A stretch of 64,000 nucleotides of DNA from JBFWRI01 sp050248995. Lineage in GTDB: Bacteria > Pseudomonadota > Alphaproteobacteria > JAIXQD01. The DNA lies in NCBI GenBank assembly GCA_050248995.1, contig JBFWRI010000009.1, positions 3,529 through 67,528 of the forward strand, in the 5' to 3' direction. Made by a program: the position numbers and the translations under genes. Numbering within the stretch: position 1 is the stretch's first letter; each line of letters begins with the position of its first letter. This document shows positions 53,695 through 64,000 of this stretch, in pieces. The notes under the pieces are model-generated. The model was not told the DNA's origin, ran no database searches, and saw only the letters and a program-made list of their open reading frames with translations.

Positions 53695-54219
53695 TTAGCG
53701 CGGCAACATATTGTTCGGATTAGGGTTCGGCATATAGGCCGCCGCATCGTTGCCGTAAGTCGCAGGCTGCGCCTGAACCGGTTGCTGGGCGCTGATTGTG
53801 GCCGTTGGCGCCGCGTACGTTGTCGTGAAATAGTCATCACCCGTAATCGTCACCGGAGCCATCGGCGCAGCAGCAGGCTGCTGGTTGCTGATGAAATCAG
53901 GAATGTTGGTCGAATATACCGGCGGACGGTCAATCGGCATCACAGCGGCGCTGGCGCCCGAGGCCGTATAGCTGCCCGAGAACGAACCGGTCATCGTGTT
54001 GCCCGTCGTCTTGAAGCTGTTGTCAACCGGGGCTTCGGCATCCGCATTTGTATAAACGCTACGGCCAACCGAGAATGGCTGTGAAGGATCCATCACGCCA
54101 CTTGCCGTACGCGATACGCGGTGCGAGTGATTGTGGTTCTGCTCCAGATAATTGGCGTGCGCAGCGGTCGGCACGGTGGCCACGGCCAGCATCGCAAAAA
54201 TCGCAAAAATCGTTTTCAT
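53695..54219 (-). CDS. Exported protein with disordered Ala/Pro/Thr-rich mature part
   Basis: 174 residues. A signal peptide ends about AHA (residue 22) and a His/Asn-rich start (NHNHSHR) follows. The rest is Ala, Pro, Thr, Ser and Asn-rich with no known domain. It is the middle member of the small exported-protein run. It may be a surface or periplasmic protein; histidine clusters could bind metal. Confidence 0.62.
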   Translation of the reverse strand: MKTIFAIFAMLAVATVPTAAHANYLEQNHNHSHRVSRTASGVMDPSQPFSVGRSVYTNADAEAPVDNSFKTTGNTMTGSFSGSYTASGASAAVMPIDRPPVYSTNIPDFISNQQPAAAPMAPVTITGDDYFTTTYAAPTATISAQQPVQAQPATYGNDAAAYMPNPNPNNMLPR

Positions 54220-54302
54220 CCCATGTCTCCTTCGAATCTCTGACCCGTCTTAAGTAGCGCCCCGGCAGGGACGAAGCAAGCAACGTTAATACTTTCATTA
54301 AC

Positions 54303-54337
54303 GAATAAGTGCCTTTGCAGAGGCAAAGACGCTTATT
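54303..54337 (-). terminator. Possible hairpin after the 54355-54741 gene
   Basis: CTTTGC pairs with GCAAAG, and outer AATAAG pairs with CTTATT, across 54303-54337. The T-run on the minus-strand side is poor, so termination is likely but not sure. Confidence 0.4.
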
Positions 54338-54354
54338 TTCATGTTTTGTGTAGA

Positions 54355-54741
54355 TTAACGGCGGCTGGAGCCCCACTCCCAATCGGCCAGCGTTCCGGCC
54401 TTGCCCTGGTTCGGGTTGCTGATGTGCTTGATGCGCATCGGCGGATAAGTTTCACGGTACATCCGGACGGTGTTTCTTCTGTCATTCCACCACCAATCCA
54501 TATGGGGTGCGGCTTCGGGTGCTGACGGGTCAAGGTTCAGACGGTTCCGCCACTGGCCGTACCCGGCGCGCTCAAACGGCTTGCGCACCGGCCACGTTAT
54601 AACCCCGACGGCACTACTGACCGGCCCGACATTCCGATAATGATCGCGGCGCATGTCATAACCCGTGTTAGCCTCGGCAGTAAGGGGGGCAATAACTAAT
54701 ACGGCTACAGCAGCCAGAACCCCGGCAAAAGAAACTTTCAT
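54355..54741 (-). CDS. Exported protein of unknown function
   Basis: 128 residues. A signal peptide ends about AEA (residue 24). The mature part is rich in Arg, Trp, Tyr and Asn, with VGPVSSAVGVITWPVRKPFERA and DWWWNDRRN. No family recognised. It lies between the rpoC terminator and the other exported genes, on the same strand. Confidence 0.65.
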   Translation of the reverse strand: MKVSFAGVLAAVAVLVIAPLTAEANTGYDMRRDHYRNVGPVSSAVGVITWPVRKPFERAGYGQWRNRLNLDPSAPEAAPHMDWWWNDRRNTVRMYRETYPPMRIKHISNPNQGKAGTLADWEWGSSRR

Positions 54742-54825
54742 GGAATACTCCTTTGATTATGCCTGCATAGCATCCCTGGAATCGGAAATAAAAACGCCGC
54801 AGCACACAAAAATATAAAACCGACA

Positions 54826-54853
54826 TAAAAAAGGGCCCGGCGAACCGGGCCCT
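54826..54853 (-). terminator. Intrinsic terminator after rpoC
   Basis: GGGCCCGG (54833-54840) pairs with CCGGGCCC (54845-54852) around a CGAA loop. On the minus strand the stem is followed by a run of six T residues. It lies 24 bases after the rpoC stop. Confidence 0.88.
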
Positions 54854-54876
54854 CTTCTTATTGCATGCAAAAACGC

Positions 54877-59025
<4,149 letters not shown>

Positions 59026-59034
59026 GGTACTACC

Positions 59035-59232
59035 TCACTTAACTTCTGGCTTGCGACGCTTTTGCTTAGCATCCCATTGGCCCTTTGTATGTTCGCGTCT
59101 TATCGAACCGCCACCGGTGATGACGATTTCAACAACAGCCGTGTTACGTGCCGAACGGAAAACATGATCAAGGCCATCTGGATCACCGCTGAATTCACCT
59201 GTGATTGAGCAGTAGTTATTTGGTTTTATCAT
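59035..59232 (-). CDS. Small unknown protein between rpoB and rpoC
   Basis: 65 residues from the ATG at 59230-59232, which follows a GGGGGAG site. The next upstream in-frame Met would begin within the rpoB stop. The peptide has a Cys near the start, an AVVEIVITGGGSIRRE core and a very basic end KGQWDAKQKRRKPEVK. It starts 14 bases after the rpoB stop and ends 9 bases before rpoC, so all three must be on one transcript. I know no such gene as a standard part of this operon. It looks like an RNA- or DNA-binding protein from its charge, but this is a guess. Confidence 0.65.
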   Translation of the reverse strand: MIKPNNYCSITGEFSGDPDGLDHVFRSARNTAVVEIVITGGGSIRREHTKGQWDAKQKRRKPEVK

Positions 59233-59246
59233 TCTACTCTCCCCCA

Positions 59247-62200
59247 CTATTCAGCTGCGGCGCTCGGCAGAGCCGGCGTCGGTTGATCGTCATTCGCGCC
59301 AATGGCTGTCGGGCTGGCACTTTCCAGCTCGACGTTCAGGCCCAGTGAACGCATTTCCTTGACCAACACGTTGAACGATTCCGGGATACCGGCTTCGAAG
59401 TTGTCGTCGCCACGGATAATGGCTTCGTACACCTTCGTACGGCCCGAAACGTCGTCCGACTTCACGGTCAACATTTCCTGCAGGGTATAGGCAGCGCCGT
59501 AGGCTTGGAGAGCCCAGACTTCCATTTCCCCGAAGCGCTGGCCACCGAACTGCGCCTTACCACCCAGCGGCTGCTGCGTGACAAGCGAGTATGGACCGAT
59601 CGAACGCGCGTGGATCTTGTCGTCAACCAGGTGGTGCAGCTTCAGCACGTACATGTAGCCGACGGTTACCTTACGGTCGAACTGTTCGCCGGTACGACCG
59701 TCAATCAGCGTGACTTGGCCAGATTTATCGACGCCAGCGGCTTCGAGCATCCGGTTGATGTCCGCCTCATGCGCACCGTCAAACACCGGTGTTGCAAACG
59801 GGATTCCCGACTCAAGGTTCTTGGCGAGCTCCAGTAGCTGTTCTTCAGAAAGCGGCGCAATGTCGCGCTTATAGACGTCTTCACCATAGCACTCCTTCAG
59901 CTTGTCCTTGATATCGGCAATCGCCTTCTTCTTCTCAATCTGCATCTGTTCAACCAGTTGGCCGATTTGGCGACCGAGGTTGGCCGATGCCCAGCCAAGG
60001 TGCGTTTCAAGAATCTGACCGACGTTCATGCGCGAAGGCACGCCCAGCGGGTTCAGCACGATATCGACTGGCGTACCATCTTCAAGATACGGCATGTCTT
60101 CAATCGGGTTGACCTTCGACACGACACCCTTGTTGCCGTGACGGCCGGCCATCTTGTCGCCCGGTTGCAGCTTGCGCTTCGTCGCGATGAAGACTTTTAC
60201 CATCTTCATGACGCCCGGTGACAGTTCGTCACCGCGCTGCAGCTTTTGCACCTTGTCGTCGAAACGGCGGTTCAGCGCTTCCACAGCGTCATCAAACACC
60301 TTGCTGTAACCTTCGATGTCTTCAGCCACCTTGTCGTTCTTCACGCTGATCTGGCGCCACTGGCCCGGCTTGTATTCGGCCAGCATGGCTTCCGTGATCT
60401 TCTTGCCCGTCGCAAAGCCCTTCGGGCCGTTGGTGGCGGTCTGATCGATCAGTAGTTCGCGCAGCTTGTCGAAGAAGCCGCGTTCCAGAATGGCGCGTTC
60501 GTCGTCGCGGTCCTTGGCCAGGCGTTCGATTTCCTGACGCTCGATCGCAATCGCACGCTCGTCCTTGTCGATGCCACGGCGTGAGAACACGCGCACTTCA
60601 ACGATGGTGCCGGCAATGCCCGGGGGCACGCGCAGCGACGTATCGCGAACATCCGAAGCCTTTTCACCGAAGATGGCGCGCAGAAGCTTTTCTTCCGGCG
60701 TCATCGGGCTTTCACCCTTCGGCGTTACCTTGCCAACAAGGATGTCGCCGGCTTCAACTTCAGCGCCGATGTAAACAATACCGGCTTCATCAAGGTTCTT
60801 CAGCGCTTCTTCACCGACGTTCGGGATATCGCGCGTGATTTCTTCCTGACCCAGCTTGGTATCGCGGGCCATCACTTCGAATTCTTCGATATGAATTGAT
60901 GTGAACACGTCTTCGCTGACGATACGTTCGCTGATCAGGATCGAATCTTCGAAGTTGTAACCGTTCCACGGCATAAACGCGCACAGCACGTTCTTGCCCA
61001 GCGCCAGTTCGCCAAGGTTGGTCGATGGGCCGTCGGCAACGATGTCGCCCTTGCGGACCATGTCGCCCACCGTCACCAGCGGACGCTGGTTGATGCAGGT
61101 GCTCTGGTTGCTGCGTTCGAACTTGCGCAGGTTGTAGATATCAACCACTGGCGCATCGCTTGAAACGTCTTCGGTTGCCTTGATAACGATACGCTCGGCA
61201 TCAACCTGGTCAACGATGCCGGTACGGCGTGCGGTGACAGCCGCACCCGAGTCACGGGCAACCGTTGCTTCCATACCGGTACCAACCAGCGGCGCAGAGC
61301 TGCGCAGCAGCGGCACAGCCTGACGTTGCATGTTCGAGCCCATCAACGCGCGGTTGGCGTCGTCGTTCTCAAGGAACGGAATCAGCGCCGCAGCCACCGA
61401 AACAACCTGTTTCGGCGATACGTCCATGTATTCAATCACGTCCGACTTGCTGACGATGTATTCGCCACCCTTGCGGCATGAAATCAGATCGCCGGTCAGC
61501 TTGCCCTTGTCGTCGATCGGGCTGTTGGCCTGCGCGATCGTGTACTTGCCTTCTTCCATGGCCGACAGATAGACGACGTCGTTCGTTACCTTGCCGTCCT
61601 TCACCTTGCGGTATGGCGTTTCGATGAAGCCGTACTTGTTCACGCGGGCATAGGTCGCCAGCGAGTTGATCAGACCGATGTTCGGGCCTTCCGGCGTTTC
61701 AATCGGGCAGATGCGACCATAGTGGGTCGTGTGAACGTCGCGGACTTCGAAGCCGGCGCGCTCACGCGTCAGACCGCCCGGCCCCAGTGCCGACATGCGG
61801 CGCTTGTGCGTCACTTCCGACAGCGGGTTGGTTTGGTCCATAAACTGCGACAGCTGCGACGAACCGAAGAATTCGCGAACGGCAGCAGCGGCCGGCTTCG
61901 CGTTGATCAGGTCGTTCGGCATCATGTTGTCGATTTCAACGCTGCTCATGCGTTCCTTGATCGCGCGCTCCATGCGCAGCAGGCCAAGGCGATACTGGTT
62001 TTCCATCAGTTCGCCGACCGAACGCACGCGGCGGTTGCCAAGGTGATCGATGTCGTCCACTTCGCCACGACCGTCTTTCAGGTTGTGCAGGATCTTCAGG
62101 ATCGACAGGATGTCGGCCTTGCGCAGCACGCGCAGGCTGTCGTCGGTCTGCTGGTCAAGACGCGCGTTCATCTTCACGCGGCCGACCGTCGACAGGTCGA

Positions 62201-63464
62201 AACGCTCCATATCGAAGAACAGGCCGCGGAACAGCGCTTCGGCCGATTCCAGGGTCGGCGGTTCGCCGGGGCGCATGACGCGGTAGATATCGATTAGCGC
62301 TTCTTCGCGGCTGTGATTGCGGTCGGCAGCCAGCGTGTTGCGGATATAGCCGCCTGTGCTGATGTGGTCGATCGCCAGCAGCGGCAGTTCTTTCTGTGTT
62401 TCGCTCAGCTGGTTCATGATCTTCGACGTGATTTCGTCGCCGGCTTCGAACAGGACCTGGCCGGTCTTTTCGTCGATGATGTCGGTCGCCAGATAGTGGC
62501 CGACCAGCTCTTCGTCCTTAACCAGGATTTCCTTCAGCTTGTCTTCCGCCAGCTTCTTGGCAAGGCGCGGCGTGATCTTGCTGCCGGCTTCCGCAACAAC
62601 CTTGCCGGTCGATGCATTGACAAGGTCGAACGCCAGCTTGATGCCCTTGAAGGCGTCGGCATCGTATTCTGTGCGCCAGCCCTTCTTATCCTTCTTGTAC
62701 ATCTGCGTGCGATAGAAGGTCGAAAGAATCTCTTCCTTGCTCATGCCCTGCGCTTCGTACGGCATCAGGGTCTTGCCCGCTTTCTCGCGCTTCGTGCGCA
62801 TCGCTTCAGTATCGGCTGAATCCAGCGCGTACAGCAGCGTGGTGACCGGCAGCTTGCGGCGGCGGTCGATACGGACGTAGATGATATCTTTGGCGTCGAA
62901 TTCGAAATCCAGCCAGCTGCCACGATACGGGATAACGCGGGCGGCGAACAGGAACTTGCCGCTGCTGTGGCTCTTACCGCCGTCGTGATCGAAGAACACG
63001 CCGGGGCTGCGGTGCATCTGGCTGACGATAACGCGCTCGGTGCCGTTCACGATGAACGTACCGTTATCGGTCATCAGCGGCATGTCGCCCATGTAAACAT
63101 CTTGTTCCTTGATGTCGCGGATCGAACGTGCACCCGTGGCTTCATCAAGATCGAATACCGTCAGGCGCAGCGTCACGCGCAGCGGCGCGGCGAACGTCAT
63201 GCCGCGTTCGCGGCATTCTTCAACGTCGTACTTCGGCTCTTCCAGCTCGCAGGCAACGAAATCAAGAATCGCCTTGCCGGGGAAATCGCGGATCGGGAAC
63301 ACGCTTTTGAAAACTTCAACAACGCCTTCTTTCAGGAACGTGCGATACGATGCAAGCTGCGTCTCGAGCAGGTTGGGCATCGTCGCGACATCGGTGATGC
63401 GACCGAATGATTTGCGGATGCGCTTGCGACCCGTGAAAGAATGTGCAAGTGAAGTGCTGGCCAT
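59247..63464 (-). CDS. rpoB: RNA polymerase subunit beta
   Basis: 1405 residues from the ATG at 63462-63464, chosen because MASTSLAHSFTGRKRIRKSFG is the usual start; a longer frame to 63518 is not family-like. All main regions are seen: the rifampicin-region FGSSQLSQFMDQTNPLSEVTHKRRMSALGPGG-type cluster (only short parts cited), and GEMEVWALQAYGAAYTLQEML near the end. The rifampicin-site residues appear wild type. It has a long leader and no rplL just upstream. Confidence 0.97.
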   Translation of the reverse strand: MASTSLAHSFTGRKRIRKSFGRITDVATMPNLLETQLASYRTFLKEGVVEVFKSVFPIRDFPGKAILDFVACELEEPKYDVEECRERGMTFAAPLRVTLRLTVFDLDEATGARSIRDIKEQDVYMGDMPLMTDNGTFIVNGTERVIVSQMHRSPGVFFDHDGGKSHSSGKFLFAARVIPYRGSWLDFEFDAKDIIYVRIDRRRKLPVTTLLYALDSADTEAMRTKREKAGKTLMPYEAQGMSKEEILSTFYRTQMYKKDKKGWRTEYDADAFKGIKLAFDLVNASTGKVVAEAGSKITPRLAKKLAEDKLKEILVKDEELVGHYLATDIIDEKTGQVLFEAGDEITSKIMNQLSETQKELPLLAIDHISTGGYIRNTLAADRNHSREEALIDIYRVMRPGEPPTLESAEALFRGLFFDMERFDLSTVGRVKMNARLDQQTDDSLRVLRKADILSILKILHNLKDGRGEVDDIDHLGNRRVRSVGELMENQYRLGLLRMERAIKERMSSVEIDNMMPNDLINAKPAAAAVREFFGSSQLSQFMDQTNPLSEVTHKRRMSALGPGGLTRERAGFEVRDVHTTHYGRICPIETPEGPNIGLINSLATYARVNKYGFIETPYRKVKDGKVTNDVVYLSAMEEGKYTIAQANSPIDDKGKLTGDLISCRKGGEYIVSKSDVIEYMDVSPKQVVSVAAALIPFLENDDANRALMGSNMQRQAVPLLRSSAPLVGTGMEATVARDSGAAVTARRTGIVDQVDAERIVIKATEDVSSDAPVVDIYNLRKFERSNQSTCINQRPLVTVGDMVRKGDIVADGPSTNLGELALGKNVLCAFMPWNGYNFEDSILISERIVSEDVFTSIHIEEFEVMARDTKLGQEEITRDIPNVGEEALKNLDEAGIVYIGAEVEAGDILVGKVTPKGESPMTPEEKLLRAIFGEKASDVRDTSLRVPPGIAGTIVEVRVFSRRGIDKDERAIAIERQEIERLAKDRDDERAILERGFFDKLRELLIDQTATNGPKGFATGKKITEAMLAEYKPGQWRQISVKNDKVAEDIEGYSKVFDDAVEALNRRFDDKVQKLQRGDELSPGVMKMVKVFIATKRKLQPGDKMAGRHGNKGVVSKVNPIEDMPYLEDGTPVDIVLNPLGVPSRMNVGQILETHLGWASANLGRQIGQLVEQMQIEKKKAIADIKDKLKECYGEDVYKRDIAPLSEEQLLELAKNLESGIPFATPVFDGAHEADINRMLEAAGVDKSGQVTLIDGRTGEQFDRKVTVGYMYVLKLHHLVDDKIHARSIGPYSLVTQQPLGGKAQFGGQRFGEMEVWALQAYGAAYTLQEMLTVKSDDVSGRTKVYEAIIRGDDNFEAGIPESFNVLVKEMRSLGLNVELESASPTAIGANDDQPTPALPSAAAE

Positions 63465-63907
63465 GTGTCTACCCCAGTTCAAGTATTGGTAATCGTGGTG
63501 CCGAAGACGCCAGATCAAAAACGCAAGAAAATTTTATGCAATGCAAAAAGGAACGTACGCACCACGCCGTACATCCTTTGGAAGTAACGCTAAACCCGTT
63601 GACTTAATTGCACTCTTCTTGCCGCCCTGATATCTGCCGCCCGTAAGCTGTGGGGCATTTTCTAGCGACCCGGGAAATGAAATGCAAGGGCCAATTCCCC
63701 CCACCTATATAAGAGTCAAGCCGGAACAGCAAAAACCAGCGATAATCCTGTGGATAACCATGATTTTTGCTAACATAACCTATTGTTTTTTATGATAATA
63801 TAAAAAAGAAACTTTCTTATAAAGAAATATATTGACTAAACAACCTACCCTGCGGTATTGACTATTTCAGGCGCCAGCTATGGCCAATCATCTCTGCCCA
63901 ATATCCC
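63465..63907. other. 443-base AT-rich intergenic region upstream of rpoB
   Basis: No gene is seen here. The stretch 63760-63850 is notably AT-rich, in strong contrast to the genes. A DnaA box lies at 63749-63757. CTTGACT with TATATAGG a few bases on, read on the minus strand near 63703-63720, may belong to an rpoB promoter, but the spacing does not fit a standard sigma-70 pair. Plus-strand TTGACT motifs near 63831 and 63858 also occur without good -10 partners. rplJL, which normally precede rpoB, are absent. Confidence 0.6.
63749..63757 (-). promoter_or_regulatory. Perfect DnaA-box match
   Basis: TGTGGATAA on the plus strand is TTATCCACA on the minus strand, an exact DnaA box. It borders the AT-rich stretch upstream of rpoB. 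No second box lies near it, so it is not by itself an origin. Confidence 0.4.
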
Positions 63908-64000
63908 CTAACCTGTTAATTTCTCTTCCAGCTGCGGGACGGCTCGCTTCACTCGGTCCGGCATGCCCGAGTGGTCGCCGGTGGTGTTCGGGGACAGGTG
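63908..64000 (-). CDS. Partial C-terminal end of an unknown protein
   Basis: The last 30 codons of an open frame run off the window edge and end in TAG at 63908-63910. The peptide ends KRAVPQLEEKLTG. GC content rises sharply here compared with the AT-rich region beside it, which suggests coding. Reading on the other strand is also open, so the call is weak. It is not the C-terminus of ribosomal protein L7/L12, which is usual here. Confidence 0.35.
   Translation of the reverse strand, partial: HLSPNTTGDHSGMPDRVKRAVPQLEEKLTG

Noticed and set aside
63740..63860. AT-rich block with DnaA box as a replication origin
   Set aside because: Only one exact box lies there, and no origin-linked genes such as parAB, hemE or dnaA are near.

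Overview
The window reads as chromosomal DNA of an alphaproteobacterium. It holds the end of a CtrA-type regulator, a ChpT phosphotransferase, a GapR/DUF2312 protein, ParE-type topoisomerase IV, LptD and the YejABEF transporter. Composition is moderately GC-rich, genes are densely packed, and many neighbours overlap by 4 bases. The many family-less proteins and the absence of rplJL next to rpoBC suggest a lineage away from the well-studied orders (perhaps Rhodospirillales- or Micavibrio-like); this placement is inference. I saw no rRNA, tRNA, insertion sequence, prophage or CRISPR array.

Region 1 (1-7.2 kb) holds the 3' end of ctrA facing a chemotaxis operon cheA-cheW-cheY-cheB-cheR on the minus strand. 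chpT lies just upstream of cheA, and nadK is divergent. Region 2 (7.2-11.2 kb) has an M48 metalloprotease next to a paralogue that has lost its zinc ligands, an N-formylglutamate amidohydrolase family gene, a lipoprotein and two small unknown genes. Region 3 (11.3-25 kb) has parE, a tandem pair of unknown paralogues, an ABC exporter, an acidic-tailed protein, a hydrolase, a DEAD-box helicase, lptD with a cyclophilin, and a second ABC exporter.

Region 4 (25-31.5 kb) has an OmpA-like lipoprotein, another HExxH protein, a very large Pro/Val/Glu-rich OmpA-like envelope protein, suhB and efp. The EF-P loop tip lacks the usual lysine. Region 5 (31.6-42.5 kb) is a peptidoglycan-recycling neighbourhood: an AmpD-type amidase, yejA, two minus-strand genes, yejBEF, an LD-carboxypeptidase and an Mpl-type Mur ligase. 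Together these could trim, import, shorten and re-ligate murein peptides.

Region 6 (42.5-52.5 kb) is accessory in character. It opens with a small protein whose His/Asp/Gln/Cys spacing matches eukaryotic Ulp1-type (clan CE) proteases. It continues with a MarR regulator and a palindromic operator candidate, then a YbbN, Lon-N and Trm112-like operon. A tandem pair of paralogues with kinase-like motifs follows, then a UbiB-family kinase, a Rieske oxygenase and GapR. Region 7 (52.6-64 kb) has three small exported proteins and rpoC-orf-rpoB, with an extra 65-residue gene between rpoB and rpoC. Beyond rpoB lies a 443-base AT-rich intergenic region.

The most novel signals are the Ulp1-like protease candidate, the tandem kinase-like pair and the gene inserted between rpoB and rpoC.
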